Position numbers and translations under genes: made by a program
NCBI RefSeq assembly: GCF_000722635.1
Contig: NZ_JOKH01000003.1
Location: 187,515 to 251,514 of the forward strand
Length of the DNA stretch: 64,000 nucleotides
Reading direction: 5' to 3'
Source: Endozoicomonas numazuensis
GTDB lineage: Bacteria; Pseudomonadota; Gammaproteobacteria; Pseudomonadales; Endozoicomonadaceae
The notes under the pieces: generated by a model
What the model saw: the letters and a program-made list of their open reading frames with translations, nothing else
Database searches by the model: none
Told to the model about the DNA's origin: nothing
In this document: positions 8,077 through 17,467 of the stretch, one piece after another
Position numbering within the stretch: position 1 is the stretch's first letter
Layout: the number at the start of each line of letters is the position of its first letter

Positions 8077-8587
8077 AATCCACTCCTTCAACCAGAAACT
8101 GTTCAGGATCACTGACCGATTCAATCCAATCGAGAATCACCTCATGATCCTCTGAACAAATCCCTCCCTTAGACTCAGTAGTTGCCCTGTATAAGCCTAA
8201 TTCTTTTGAAACCCCTGCCAAATCATCGAAATGCTGTTCTGGATATGGACTGTAGATACTAAAAATTTCCAAAACACAGTATTCCCTAATACTTTCATCA
8301 TTATTATTGCCCGAAGAGTAGTAAACACACCATTCTTGAAATTTTCCGGTTGGTACTGGCATTTCCCCATTCCAAGTCGAGACAGCCTTATCACATACAC
8401 TAAAGCCATAACTCCCAGACACGCCTGGTGCTGAGTCAGGCAAATTACTTAGCGCATACTGAAGGTCTTTTATGATTTGTTTCTGCTGCTTTGTTACTGA
8501 CTTCTGTTTCCCAAGCCAATCCCCAAGCTTTATTGCAGCTTCAATAAGCGGCTGCTCCTCTGGCAGTATTTGAAATTTTTGTCTCAT
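8054..8587 (-). CDS. Hypothetical acidic protein, 177 aa
   Basis: A soluble, acidic 177-residue protein, convergent with the HTH gene. The middle part is aromatic-rich (WCVYYSSGNNNDE, FSIYSPYPEQHFDDL) and the end is acidic (DWIESVSDPEQFLVEGVDF). No catalytic motif, signal peptide or membrane helix. Its base composition is more AT-rich than its neighbours and it sits at the border of the mobile element, so it may be cargo. Immunity proteins can look like this, but nothing proves it. Confidence 0.55.
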   Translation of the reverse strand: MRQKFQILPEEQPLIEAAIKLGDWLGKQKSVTKQQKQIIKDLQYALSNLPDSAPGVSGSYGFSVCDKAVSTWNGEMPVPTGKFQEWCVYYSSGNNNDESIREYCVLEIFSIYSPYPEQHFDDLAGVSKELGLYRATTESKGGICSEDHEVILDWIESVSDPEQFLVEGVDFKIEILD

Positions 8588-8877
8588 TCTTCATATTAAG
8601 AGTTTACCCATTTAGTACTATATTAGACTGCCTGTTTCAGTTCCCTAAGGCTACCGTATGATCAATAACAAACCGGCCAACGACCTCCAGCCCGAAAAAG
8701 AAACCAAAGTGCTGTTTTAAAAAGGAAAACTAAAGTGGAGGCAGTAGTACCCCAGTTCCTCCAGAAAACCAGAGAAGAGAGAAAAACCAAGAGGAACAGA
8801 AAGGAAAACGGGGAAAGGGATGGTTTTGCCAAACCGGGGAAAAAGGCAAAAACCCTTTATACGTAGGCTCAAACGAG
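8588..8877. other. Intergenic border of the mobile element
   Basis: 290 bp without a credible gene. A 20-codon frame (ATG 8658 to TAA 8720) is too short to support and has no ribosome site. From about 8720 the top strand is strikingly purine-rich (gaaaa, ggaaa, agagaag runs). Short inverted repeats include gttcctc/gaggaac and gttttgcc/ggcaaaaac, the latter just before 8862. This may be the junction between element and chromosome. Confidence 0.5.
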
Positions 8878-8906
8878 AAAAACCCCGTAGACGAAAGTCT
8901 ACGGGG
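8878..8906 (-). terminator. Rho-independent terminator of the tRNA operon
   Basis: A perfect 10-bp stem (CCCCGTAGAC/GTCTACGGGG, 8883-8892 with 8897-8906) with a four-base loop, followed on the bottom strand by five T. It lies 12 bases after the tRNA-Asp 3' end. Confidence 0.9.
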
Positions 8907-8917
8907 CTTTCAATATA

Positions 8918-8994
8918 TGGCGGACCGGACGGGACTCGAACCCGCGACCTCCGGCGTGACAGGCCGGCATTCTAACCAACTGAACTACCGGTCC
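8918..8994 (-). tRNA. tRNA-Asp (GTC)
   Basis: A 77-nt cloverleaf on the bottom strand: acceptor GGACCGG/CCGGTCC, D arm TAGTTCAGTTGG, anticodon GTC within CCTGTCACG, T arm GGTTCGAGTCC and encoded CCA. It follows tRNA-Val by 64 bases in the same transcript. Confidence 0.96.
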
Positions 8995-9058
8995 GCTGCA
9001 TTTTTCACATACTTTTTATCAAACCAAGTATGCGGTCACGCATTCTCTTTCGAGAAAA

Positions 9059-9134
9059 TGGTGGGTGATGACGGGATCGAACCGCCGACCCTCTGCGTGT
9101 AAAGCAGATGCTCTCCCAGCTGAGCTAATCACCC
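9059..9134 (-). tRNA. tRNA-Val (TAC)
   Basis: A 76-nt cloverleaf: acceptor GGGTGAT/ATCACCC, D arm TAGCTCAGCTGG, anticodon TAC within CTTTACACG, T arm GGTTCGATCCC, encoded CCA. First gene of a two-tRNA operon. Confidence 0.96.
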
Positions 9135-9172
9135 GACTTCTCTGCGCGGTGCGTTGCGCTGAAGTGAGGCGA

Positions 9173-9201
9173 ATATTATGTAGATCAGACGAAAGTGTCA
9201 A
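9173..9201 (-). promoter_or_regulatory. Sigma70 promoter of the tRNA-Val/tRNA-Asp operon
   Basis: On the bottom strand a consensus -35 TTGACA (9201-9196), a 17-bp spacer and -10 TAATAT (9178-9173), about 38 bases before the tRNA-Val 5' end. Confidence 0.85.
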
Positions 9202-9481
9202 GGGGGAAAACAAGGTAAAATCAGAACTTAGGCACTCTTCTAGATTTTTCTACTCGTTTATTCCCACAGATTGGAAGAAGCGAAACTTCTCCCTTGGATA
9301 AGAACAAATGTTCTATGAGTGCTGCTGGATTCAAGAAATATTTGCAATATACCCATCGCCTTTCAAAGGCTACGTTGCTGTCTGCGTTCAATCAATCCAA
9401 TCATCCACTCTTCGTAAACTCATGGGGCTATGCTCAGTTATTACCCTGAAGCATATTGAAGCACAATGGGTATAGGCCCGT
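9202..9481. other. Intergenic region between tRNA promoter and gspM
   Basis: 280 bp with no gene. An imperfect inverted pair (tatacccat near 9351 and atgggtata near 9466) frames about 125 bp and may mark a small repeat element. No clear terminator for the gsp operon is seen; the 3' end of gspM is at 9482. Confidence 0.4.
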
Positions 9482-10000
9482 TCAATTAGCCAGATGCATA
9501 TAAACTTTCACCCGACCCTCTTCTTTTCCTCGGTCTATTTTAACCTGCTGAATGGTTACCTCATAACGGGTATCCAAAGCGACCATCCAGGCCAGTAGCT
9601 TCTGATAGGCTGCATCTTCGATCCAGACGCCCAACCCTTTTCGGTCTGGCTGTACACGACTCAATGTCAGCTCTGCCTGTCTGGCACTGCCTGACACAAT
9701 GGAAGACAAGTCCTTTTTGGCACCTGAAGACTTTTGTTTCCTTTGGGCCATTTTTGCCTGACCAATATTATCTGCCATCCATTCGTGAATGGTTTGCTGG
9801 TGTGCGAACTCTTCTTTCTGTTTTTCATTCCAGACTGTAACAGGCTCCCAGACAAAAAGATAAACAGCCCCCAGCAACAGGAAAGACAACAGAAGATGAA
9901 ACGCTCTTCGATCTTTCTCTGGCATAAGCTCATACTTAGCCTGAAGCTGTAACCAGAGCGGACTTTTCTGGAGTAGACTAGTCAGTTTCATCAGCTTCAC
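9482..10000 (-). CDS. gspM: Type II secretion inner-membrane protein GspM
   Basis: A 172-residue bitopic protein: short cytoplasmic N-terminus, one membrane helix near residues 35-52 (FHLLLSFLLLGAVYLFVW), then a periplasmic ferredoxin-like domain. GspM dimerises with GspL in the inner-membrane platform of the T2SS. Length and layout fit the family. It overlaps gspL by 4 bp and is the last gene of the leftward gsp operon; no gspN or gspO follows, so the prepilin peptidase must be encoded elsewhere. Confidence 0.88.
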   Translation of the reverse strand: MKLMKLTSLLQKSPLWLQLQAKYELMPEKDRRAFHLLLSFLLLGAVYLFVWEPVTVWNEKQKEEFAHQQTIHEWMADNIGQAKMAQRKQKSSGAKKDLSSIVSGSARQAELTLSRVQPDRKGLGVWIEDAAYQKLLAWMVALDTRYEVTIQQVKIDRGKEEGRVKVYMHLAN

Positions 10001-11409
10001 CTGCCTATCGTCATACGGGCATTCACACCCGTTTTTTCTTGATTAGCGCTATCAAGTCGTGCACTCAGCCCTGAGGATTTCACTGCTGCGAGCAATTTAT
10101 CGACCCCTTCAAGATTGTCTGCCTTGAGCTCAAGCACCAGCTTCCCCGATGCCTCGTTGAAATCCATGCTGACGGGTTTCAACTTAAGGTCAGGCAACGC
10201 TGAGGACACCGCCGATACTTGTTGTAACAGAGGCAAGAAAGGTTCTCCTCCTGCTTTCTGCCCAACACTTTTTAACCGACTTTCCATACGACTTTTAAGG
10301 TTAATGCTGCCAACTGACTGGGTCTTGGCTTCCAATACCTGCTGATCTTGAGGAAAAACCTCCAGATACAATGCAGCGTTATTCTGCCAGTAGTCCTGAG
10401 CCTGTTGATGCAATAGAACACCTTCCCCAACTTTCAGACCCAGCTCCAGTAATAGCCAGACAGAAGCTACTAAGGCAAAAGGCTTCCAGCGTCTGAGCTT
10501 GCGACTGGCTCTTTTTGGACACTGATATGGCCCATGGCGCAGATCCACCAGTTCAGCGGACCGCATGGAGGAAAAATAAAGCTCAGCCAGATATTCAAAA
10601 GCACTCCCGGTCAAAGGGTCCTCTTCCACTAGCCAGCCACTTTCATCCAACCACTGTTTGACTTGTTCTTGTTTATCCGTGGCTAACGGCACCAGACCAT
10701 CAGCAAACTTCATTCTGGCATTAACAAGCGCCGTTGATTCTTCTGTAGTTGAATCAGCATCGGTCTGAAGAATGGTATCACTGGCCTTTTCCCCCCAGTG
10801 ACTCAAAACAAATTTCAAAGCCTCATAATCCAGACAAACACTGGATTGATCTGGAGCAGAAAGAATGACAGTGTCATTTTCAAGCAGGAGATTTAGCTCC
10901 TGAGGCTGAGCATTAACAAATTGAAGCTCTGCCATCACTTGCTGAGCTGAAAACCCCTGTTCATCAAGGCAGGCTAATAAAGACTGCATCTGCTCATGAG
11001 GCACAGCCGATACTGAAACCTGGTCACGTTTTCGATGGAGATAACTGGCCAGATGCATGGACTCAATGTCATCTGCCAGTGACTCTTCAATCATAAAAGG
11101 TAATGCTGTTGAAAGATGCTTTCTCTGACCACTGTTTATAGGCAGCTGTCTATGCATGACCAGAGTGCCTGGTAGTAAAATAACCACCTGGTCTGGCATT
11201 TCATCTTCCAGAGCTGTTTCATCCAGTTCCTTATTGTCAGGCTGCTGGACAACAAACTGGATCCAGTCCTTTTTGACCTCCCTCAGCTCCGAGATATGAA
11301 CATCTCCTAAAAGCTGTCCATTCCCAGCGAAAGCCCCCCACTGAACTCGGGTATCTGGCTCAATCCGGGAAATCGGTGGTGGTATCCGAATCAACAGGAT
11401 GTTTTTCAT
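9997..11409 (-). CDS. gspL: Type II secretion inner-membrane protein GspL
   Basis: A 470-residue protein with an actin-like cytoplasmic domain (about 1-290), one membrane helix near residues 305-325 (PFALVASVWLLLELGLKVG) and a periplasmic domain that pairs with GspM. In the T2SS, GspL recruits the ATPase GspE to the membrane. It is longer than the roughly 400 residues usual for the family, mainly in the cytoplasmic part. Start overlaps nothing; it lies 9 bp after gspK and overlaps gspM by 4 bp. Confidence 0.9.
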   Translation of the reverse strand: MKNILLIRIPPPISRIEPDTRVQWGAFAGNGQLLGDVHISELREVKKDWIQFVVQQPDNKELDETALEDEMPDQVVILLPGTLVMHRQLPINSGQRKHLSTALPFMIEESLADDIESMHLASYLHRKRDQVSVSAVPHEQMQSLLACLDEQGFSAQQVMAELQFVNAQPQELNLLLENDTVILSAPDQSSVCLDYEALKFVLSHWGEKASDTILQTDADSTTEESTALVNARMKFADGLVPLATDKQEQVKQWLDESGWLVEEDPLTGSAFEYLAELYFSSMRSAELVDLRHGPYQCPKRASRKLRRWKPFALVASVWLLLELGLKVGEGVLLHQQAQDYWQNNAALYLEVFPQDQQVLEAKTQSVGSINLKSRMESRLKSVGQKAGGEPFLPLLQQVSAVSSALPDLKLKPVSMDFNEASGKLVLELKADNLEGVDKLLAAVKSSGLSARLDSANQEKTGVNARMTIGR

Positions 11410-11418
11410 TATTAGACC

Positions 11419-12396
11419 TCAGGATTCCTTCTTGGCACTTACCCAATAATCGTTGGGTCCAATCTCACGACCGGCGATTTGAACCTGCCCTTCTGCATTA
11501 CGATACAGGAGGGTTCTTAAATAGAATGTCGTATCACGATACGTTGCCTTGATATAAGCAGTGAAATAATTACTAGTAACACCCAGGGGCACTTCTTTGA
11601 GAGCCTCCGTTTTATCTTTCAAGGCTGGTAAATTGGCCAAATCTTCCAGATTGGCAAACCCTTTCGCACTCCGAGCATCAATAATAGTCGCTGTATCCCC
11701 TTCTGTGAGTTTATCAGAGAGGGAACGCATGACTTCTGGGAGCGCTGTATTAACATTGATCTTGGTATTATTAGGCAAAGTCGTTACCAGTGGCGCCAGC
11801 AATTGAAACTCTACGCTGCCGACCCCCTCGATCAGTCTTAATTCGGATAATGAAACAAGTGGCGCATCTGCCGTCCTTCTTGGAGGTTCCATGACCAGAT
11901 AATGATTATCTTCTGCGCCGGTTTCAGTGGGCTCTTGATCACTGTCAATCCAGTCCTTAATGGCTGAACCAATCTGTACATCAAGCCCCAGATTCTGCAA
12001 TATCTGCTGGAACATGGCGTCAAACCTCTGACCACCCAAAGCTTCTGCAGCGAGCCAATTCAAATTAAATCGGCTGGTTTCATCAACAATCACCAGCTCG
12101 ACACCCCCCTGATCCACGGCATAACCCACTTCCTGTATATTCCAGCGCTCACTTTCGTGATCCATGACCTTTTGCTTTTTCTTATCTTCTTCTGCATCCT
12201 GCTCAAGAAGCAGAGCAACGTACTGCTCAGCCCCTAATGCAAGATGTCTGGCCTGAATGCGCTCCAGATAACGTGTGTTTTTTTCAGTATGAAGCCAGAG
12301 ACTGGTCACCATCTGGGAAGACATCAGTGTAATCATGGCGAAAATCAGGAGCACATAGATCAGGGCGATGCCTTGCTGCCGTCTAACTGACCTCAT
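11419..12396 (-). CDS. gspK: Type II secretion minor pseudopilin GspK
   Basis: A 325-residue large minor pseudopilin. The class III leader is short (MRSVRRQQG, cleavage before IALIYVLL) and, as in other GspK, the fifth mature residue is not Glu. A helical insertion domain holds the SAM-like segment TKINVNTALPEVMRSL. GspK caps the pseudopilus tip with GspI and GspJ. It overlaps gspJ by 4 bp. Confidence 0.92.
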   Translation of the reverse strand: MRSVRRQQGIALIYVLLIFAMITLMSSQMVTSLWLHTEKNTRYLERIQARHLALGAEQYVALLLEQDAEEDKKKQKVMDHESERWNIQEVGYAVDQGGVELVIVDETSRFNLNWLAAEALGGQRFDAMFQQILQNLGLDVQIGSAIKDWIDSDQEPTETGAEDNHYLVMEPPRRTADAPLVSLSELRLIEGVGSVEFQLLAPLVTTLPNNTKINVNTALPEVMRSLSDKLTEGDTATIIDARSAKGFANLEDLANLPALKDKTEALKEVPLGVTSNYFTAYIKATYRDTTFYLRTLLYRNAEGQVQIAGREIGPNDYWVSAKKES

Positions 12397-13154
12397 TGTT
12401 CATCCTCATCAAAACCGCCTTCATTATCAGACTTTGGCCACAGTGCTCTCTGCTGCCCTCCTTTCTTCGAATCTTTTCCCTGTTGATCCTGATCCAGACT
12501 TTTATGGGCATCGGAGGGTTTGTAATCCATCACAGGCAAAACCGTTACCAGCGCCCCAAAATTGCCATGTTGCAAAGTCAATTCAATGGCATGAGGCATC
12601 ACTGGATCTTCTGATTTCCTGGCTTCTCCCGCTGGCTTTTGCTCCTCAGTTTGCTTTGCCGGAGGCCAACGACTGCTCCAACGCTTCTTCTCGTCCATAA
12701 AGCGTACTTTCAACCCATGCACATTGCTGAGCAGAACCTGCCGGGTCTGAACAGGGTCAGGTGCGCGATCCAACATTAGCCAGTAGTAACGAACCAGCTC
12801 ACCCTCTTCCAGGTCATACGCCACTCTCTGTAGATTGCTCCTCAGCTCTTTTAAGGGGTTACGCCAGCCTGACCGGGTAAATTCAATAGCAAAGCCATCT
12901 CGACTGGGCGATTTGACAGCAGGCTGACTGTCACCAAATTCATCCCTCACTGATCGAGCAGCCATCTGGAAAAGATCTTTTTCCAGAATCAATTGCGCTC
13001 GTTGAATTTCATCGAGATTATCCAGAATTCCGTCAGTCACTTGCTGTGCACGACTGACCGAATCAAATAGCTTATAAGCCGCTGTACTGATCATGGCAAA
13101 CAGCATAATGGCAACCATTAGCTCAAGCAGAGTGAACCCTTTACTCCCCTTCAT
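12393..13154 (-). CDS. gspJ: Type II secretion minor pseudopilin GspJ
   Basis: A 253-residue pseudopilin with leader MKGSKG and the mature start FTLLELMVAIMLF (Glu at position 5 present). The rest is a periplasmic beta-rich head; the tail after about residue 165 is charged and low complexity (KQTEEQKPAGEARKSED), an extension beyond the usual family length. Part of the GspIJK tip. Overlaps gspI and gspK by 4 bp each. Confidence 0.92.
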   Translation of the reverse strand: MKGSKGFTLLELMVAIMLFAMISTAAYKLFDSVSRAQQVTDGILDNLDEIQRAQLILEKDLFQMAARSVRDEFGDSQPAVKSPSRDGFAIEFTRSGWRNPLKELRSNLQRVAYDLEEGELVRYYWLMLDRAPDPVQTRQVLLSNVHGLKVRFMDEKKRWSSRWPPAKQTEEQKPAGEARKSEDPVMPHAIELTLQHGNFGALVTVLPVMDYKPSDAHKSLDQDQQGKDSKKGGQQRALWPKSDNEGGFDEDEQ

Positions 13155-13558
13155 TTCTTGGGCTTCCTCAGGTAGGAGTCCAGAAAAAATATCGGAGTAT
13201 CATCATCACCCGGCTTTTGATTACCCACGAAAACATCTACAACTATTTTTCTAAAATCTCGCTCACTGGTGTCTCTAACGGTCCGCCGAACATACCAGTA
13301 ATATCCGGCATAATTCTCAACCTTCCCCTTGATACCTTTTTCGGGCCAGCTCTTCTCTGCCTGGAGCCGACTCAGATATTGATCCGCCACTTGGGCAGCT
13401 AGAACCTTTTCCTGCATGTATCGCGTTTGGCGAATACTGTTACCGTCTACCAGCATCAACATGGACGCAGCAACAGCAAACACAACCAGTGCCACCATCA
13501 CCTCGATCAGGGTGAAACCTCTGGAACTAGCGGACGACTTCGACATCGGACAAGCCAT
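13151..13558 (-). CDS. gspI: Type II secretion minor pseudopilin GspI
   Basis: A 135-residue pseudopilin with the leader ending SSRG and mature FTLIEVMVALVVFAV. The ATG at 13558 or the one at 13546 could be the start; neither has a strong ribosome site because the gene overlaps the end of gspH, so translation is probably coupled. GspI nucleates the tip complex with GspJ and GspK. Confidence 0.92.
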   Translation of the reverse strand: MACPMSKSSASSRGFTLIEVMVALVVFAVAASMLMLVDGNSIRQTRYMQEKVLAAQVADQYLSRLQAEKSWPEKGIKGKVENYAGYYWYVRRTVRDTSERDFRKIVVDVFVGNQKPGDDDTPIFFLDSYLRKPKK

Positions 13559-14063
13559 CGGTTTTCAACACCACCCTTTGCTTCTTGTTTTCATTGGGGA
13601 CTACGTAGAGAGAAAAAGGGGTCACCTGGTAGTCAGAATAAAATACTACTCTAGGGCCTTCATTATCTCTGGGCTCCAGGTAAGGGAGCTCACCCTCTGC
13701 GGTATTCAGAAAGACATCCAGACTGTCAGGCATCTTATAGGGCTGAAAAGGCGTCTCCGTAATAGCGATCCACTCAGTACTTTCCAGAGGTAATACCCAC
13801 CAGTGGTAACGACCGCTTTCATCAATTGAGAAACCGTATTCAGCATTGTCCAGTAGCGCCTTATCCCTCACCTGCGAGAACAGTACCTGCAATCTCGCAG
13901 CCTGCTCCTGAACGGTTTTTTGTGTATTTCCGGTCACTGGGCTGAGAAGCGTGATGCCCAATAAAATACCAATAATCAGAATGACAACCAGCAATTCAAC
14001 CAGAGTGAATCCCCGGTTTTTTCTCTTTTCTGGCCTGCTATTCTCTAACACCGGACTGTTCAT
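13527..14063 (-). CDS. gspH: Type II secretion minor pseudopilin GspH
   Basis: A 178-residue pseudopilin: leader MNSPVLENSRPEKRKNRG, mature FTLVELLVVILIIG. The start at 14063 is preferred because GGAG stands four bases before it; the frame is open further upstream. GspH links the tip complex to the GspG shaft. It overlaps gspI by 32 bp. Confidence 0.9.
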   Translation of the reverse strand: MNSPVLENSRPEKRKNRGFTLVELLVVILIIGILLGITLLSPVTGNTQKTVQEQAARLQVLFSQVRDKALLDNAEYGFSIDESGRYHWWVLPLESTEWIAITETPFQPYKMPDSLDVFLNTAEGELPYLEPRDNEGPRVVFYSDYQVTPFSLYVVPNENKKQRVVLKTDGLSDVEVVR

Positions 14064-14110
14064 TGAGCTCCTGCAGTTATGACAAGTTTGATCAGATGCC
14101 GATGTTAATC

Positions 14111-14545
14111 TCACGACTCTTCCCAATTAGTGATATCTGCCTCAAGGCCTTCACCTCCTTCACGCCCATCCGCTCCCAGAGAATAGAGATCGTATTTGCC
14201 GTGATTTCCGGGCTGGAGATAGATATAAGCATTCCCCCAAGGATCAACGGGCGCTTTTTTCAGATACCCCTCCGGGTTCCAATTTCTGGGCTCAGGCGTA
14301 ATGGTAGGCTTCTTAACCAGCGCATCGAGCCCCTGATCCGTTGAAGGATAAAAACCATTATCAAGCCTGAAAAGTTCCAGTGCCTGAGAGATCGTTTCGA
14401 TATCGGATCGAGCCACCGTCACCTTAGCCTGATCAGGTCGGCTCAGGATTTTTGGTGCTACCATTGCCGCTAATATCCCCAGGATCACGACAACCACCAT
14501 GATCTCGATAAGAGTAAAACCTCTTTGCACCTGTCTTTTCATCAT
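14111..14545 (-). CDS. gspG: Type II secretion major pseudopilin GspG
   Basis: A 144-residue major pseudopilin. Leader MMKRQVQRG, mature start FTLIEIMVVVVILGILAAMV, and the typical C-terminal calcium-binding loop region (GNHGKYDLYSLGADGREGG). The start at 14545 is chosen for the short leader and the GAGG eight bases upstream; the frame extends to 14611. GspG polymerises to the pseudopilus that pushes substrates through GspD. Confidence 0.94.
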   Translation of the reverse strand: MMKRQVQRGFTLIEIMVVVVILGILAAMVAPKILSRPDQAKVTVARSDIETISQALELFRLDNGFYPSTDQGLDALVKKPTITPEPRNWNPEGYLKKAPVDPWGNAYIYLQPGNHGKYDLYSLGADGREGGEGLEADITNWEES

Positions 14546-14696
14546 TTTCACGACCTCATCAATGGATTCCGTACCTAAGAAGTGAAGACTTTGTCGACAC
14601 TTCCAGAGCAATCTGCCCGGTGATCTGCAGATCCTGTCCTGTACGTCCTGTTTCTATCTTTGCGAATGCTGTCAGGAGTGACAGCATCCTCTGCAT

Positions 14697-15917
14697 TTAG
14701 TTCAGCAGCTGATTCATATTCAAAATGGGAAGCAATATGGCAAGAACAATCACCATGACAACCCCTCCCATGACTACCAGCATTAACGGCTCAAAAAGTC
14801 CAAGCAGAAGTGAAACTCTTCCATCTAATTCCATTTGTTGATTCTGGGCAGTCCTGTCGAGCATTTCATCGAGCTCACCTGTTGATTCACCACTACCAAT
14901 CATATGAAGCATCAAAGGTGGAAAATATCCGGTTTCTGCCAACGCTCTGTTCAGACTGGAACCTTCACTAACCCTTCGGGCTGCATTTTTTACCGCATCG
15001 CAAATGGCACGGTTATCTATAACCTGTGCTGCAATAACCAACGCCTCTACGAGAGAAACACCGCTTCGCGTCAAAATACTCAATGTACTGGCGAACCTGG
15101 CCGCACTCAGTGTTTTGCTGAACCTTCCTAAAATCGGAAGACGTAAAAAGAAACGGTCCCATGACATTCTCACGGCTGGTTTTTTAAGTGCCTGTTTAAA
15201 AGTCACAATACCGAAGAAAATAATGCTGAAAATAAAAGGCCAATACGACTGAAAACCTTCACTGGCAGCAATTAGAGCTATCGTAATACCAGGTAAATCC
15301 TGACCGGTATCGACAAAAACTTTTACTACATCCGGCACCACATACCCAAGCAGAAAACTGACAATGCCCAGGGCAGCCACCAGTAGAATGACCGGATACA
15401 ACAACGCCTGCTGGACTTTCTGTGTGGATTTCATCCGGGCTTCGGTATAGTCCGCCAGCCTGTTCAGCACCTTGTCCAGATAACCCGCATGCTCACCTGC
15501 CGATACGGTAGCCCGAAACATCTGAGGAAAAATATGAGGGAAGTCTTCAAGACTCTGCGCCAGTGTGTAGCCTTCCAGAACCCTTGAACGAATCGCCAGC
15601 AACATGTTTTTCAACCGGCGCTTCTCTTGCTGTGAGGCAACTCCATAGAGAGCCTCCTCAACCGGCATCGCAGCCTGAATAAGTGTTGCTAGCTGACGGG
15701 TCAAAGTGGCCAGTTCTACGGCCGAAACACCTCGCTGAAACACGGTAGACAAACCACCAGCGTTATTTTTTTTCTGCTCCGATACCGGATTGACCGATAA
15801 AGGGGTCCACTCCCTGTCACGAAGCATTTGCCGGACGTGCCGATTACTGTCGGCCTCCAGAGTACCCTTATGCTGTTTGCCCTGCTGATCAAGGGCGATG
15901 TATTCATATGCAGCCAT
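14697..15917 (-). CDS. gspF: Type II secretion inner-membrane platform protein GspF
   Basis: A 406-residue polytopic protein with the duplicated T2SSF domain: residues about 70-195 and 272-395, each followed by a membrane hairpin, with three membrane helices in all (around 170, 220 and 375). Motifs ATLTRQLATLIQAAMP and ARFASTLSILTRSGVSL mark the two repeats. It couples GspE to pseudopilus assembly. 151 bp separate it from gspG, holding no gene. Confidence 0.94.
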   Translation of the reverse strand: MAAYEYIALDQQGKQHKGTLEADSNRHVRQMLRDREWTPLSVNPVSEQKKNNAGGLSTVFQRGVSAVELATLTRQLATLIQAAMPVEEALYGVASQQEKRRLKNMLLAIRSRVLEGYTLAQSLEDFPHIFPQMFRATVSAGEHAGYLDKVLNRLADYTEARMKSTQKVQQALLYPVILLVAALGIVSFLLGYVVPDVVKVFVDTGQDLPGITIALIAASEGFQSYWPFIFSIIFFGIVTFKQALKKPAVRMSWDRFFLRLPILGRFSKTLSAARFASTLSILTRSGVSLVEALVIAAQVIDNRAICDAVKNAARRVSEGSSLNRALAETGYFPPLMLHMIGSGESTGELDEMLDRTAQNQQMELDGRVSLLLGLFEPLMLVVMGGVVMVIVLAILLPILNMNQLLN

Positions 15918-15946
15918 GTTGTGCGGTCATCCGCCTCCGATACGGA

Positions 15947-17467
15947 TTAATCTTTCTGGGTCACCCTGAGCACTTCTTCCAGTGTTGTCAGACCAGCCAG
16001 TACCTTTTTGGCGCCATCTTCCCGTATACCTGTGGCGCTATGCCTGACATAGTCAGTAATCGCCTGTTCTCCTTCGCCAGCATGGATCATCCTTCTGACC
16101 TGTTCGTCCACCACGACAACTTCATAGATACCTGTACGACCACGGTATCCGCTGTGGTTACATTCCTTACAACCTTTTGCATGATAAAGATTAGGTGCAC
16201 TGGCCATGTCCACGCCCAACTCTCGACATTCCGCTTCATCGGGCTGATATGACTGCTTGCATTGATCACATAGCATTCTCACCAGACGCTGAGCAATCAC
16301 ACCCAGTAAGCTGGATGAGAGTAGAAAAGGTTCAACGCCCATATCCTGTAAACGCGTTAATGCACCAATGGCGGTATTGGTATGCAAAGTTGAGAGTACA
16401 AGGTGTCCGGTTAAACTGGCCTGAACGGCAATTTCTGCAGTTTCGGTATCTCGTATTTCCCCCACCATGACCACATCCGGGTCTTGTCGGAGAATAGCCC
16501 GAAGCCCACGGGCAAATGTCATATCTACTTTGGTATTAACCTGAGTCTGGCCAATACCTTGCAAGTTGTACTCGATAGGATCTTCAACGGTAAGAATGTT
16601 TCGGCACTTATCATTCAATGAAGTAAGGCAGGCATAAAGTGATGTCGTTTTACCTGAACCAGTTGGCCCGGTCACCAGAATGATGCCATAAGGTTTGGCC
16701 AGTAAGCTGGAAACCCTCTTAAGATCCTGGTTGTCCATTCCCAGATGCTTCAATTCAAGACGACCGGCTGCTTTATCAAGAAGACGTAGAACGACCCTCT
16801 CACCATTACTGGAAGGTAATGTAGAAACCCGGACATCGACCTCTTTACCGGCCACCTTCAAAGAAATTCGCCCATCCTGCGGGATCCGTTTCTCAGCAAT
16901 ATCCAGTCGAGCCATAACCTTGATTCTTGAAACCAGCAGTGCCGCCAGGGTTCTCTGAAGACTGAGAATTTCCCTGAGAACTCCATCTACTCTGACCCTG
17001 ACAACCAGATTACTTTCAAAAGTCTCGATATGGACATCCGAGGCCCCTTCTTTGATAGCTTCTGTCAACAAAGCGTTGATCAAGCGTATAACAGGCGCAT
17101 CATCACTCTGCTCAAGCAAGTCTTCTGTAACAGGCACGGCTTCAGCAAGACTACTGAGATCCATGTCATCACTGATTCCGGCTGCATTCTGCAACGCTTC
17201 AGAACTGTCATTGTGATAACACTCAGACAGAACTTCAGAGAGTTTATCCGTATCTACCTTACGATACATGGGGGACTGACAGGTGATCCGGGTAATTTCA
17301 GAAAAAATATCAGCAGAGGGGACAGAACGAAAATAAAGCACTGGTTGTTCCTGCTCCCAAACCAGTACCACCCCATGCCGCTTGGCAAACGTAAATGGCA
17401 GACGCTGCAGCATCAGTCCCTGATTTTGGGATTCGGGATCTTCTGGAAGGGCAGCTGTGTCAGTCAA
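15947..17467 (-). CDS. gspE: Type II secretion ATPase GspE
   Basis: A 506-residue hexameric secretion ATPase. N-terminal GspL-binding domain (about 1-110), then the ATPase core with Walker A GPTGSGKTTS near 266, Asp box EDPIEYNLQGIGQTQV, Walker B VGEIRDTETAE and the His box HLVLSTLHTN. A four-cysteine zinc module is present (CDQCKQ ... CKECNHSGYRG). First gene of the leftward gsp operon, divergent from gspC. It powers pseudopilus assembly from the cytoplasmic face. Confidence 0.95.
   Translation of the reverse strand: MTDTAALPEDPESQNQGLMLQRLPFTFAKRHGVVLVWEQEQPVLYFRSVPSADIFSEITRITCQSPMYRKVDTDKLSEVLSECYHNDSSEALQNAAGISDDMDLSSLAEAVPVTEDLLEQSDDAPVIRLINALLTEAIKEGASDVHIETFESNLVVRVRVDGVLREILSLQRTLAALLVSRIKVMARLDIAEKRIPQDGRISLKVAGKEVDVRVSTLPSSNGERVVLRLLDKAAGRLELKHLGMDNQDLKRVSSLLAKPYGIILVTGPTGSGKTTSLYACLTSLNDKCRNILTVEDPIEYNLQGIGQTQVNTKVDMTFARGLRAILRQDPDVVMVGEIRDTETAEIAVQASLTGHLVLSTLHTNTAIGALTRLQDMGVEPFLLSSSLLGVIAQRLVRMLCDQCKQSYQPDEAECRELGVDMASAPNLYHAKGCKECNHSGYRGRTGIYEVVVVDEQVRRMIHAGEGEQAITDYVRHSATGIREDGAKKVLAGLTTLEEVLRVTQKD

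Noticed and set aside
8658-8720. 20-codon ORF at the element border
   Set aside because: No ribosome site, no recognised sequence, too short to support.
8917-9102. Frame across the tRNA genes
   Set aside because: It only translates tRNA sequence.
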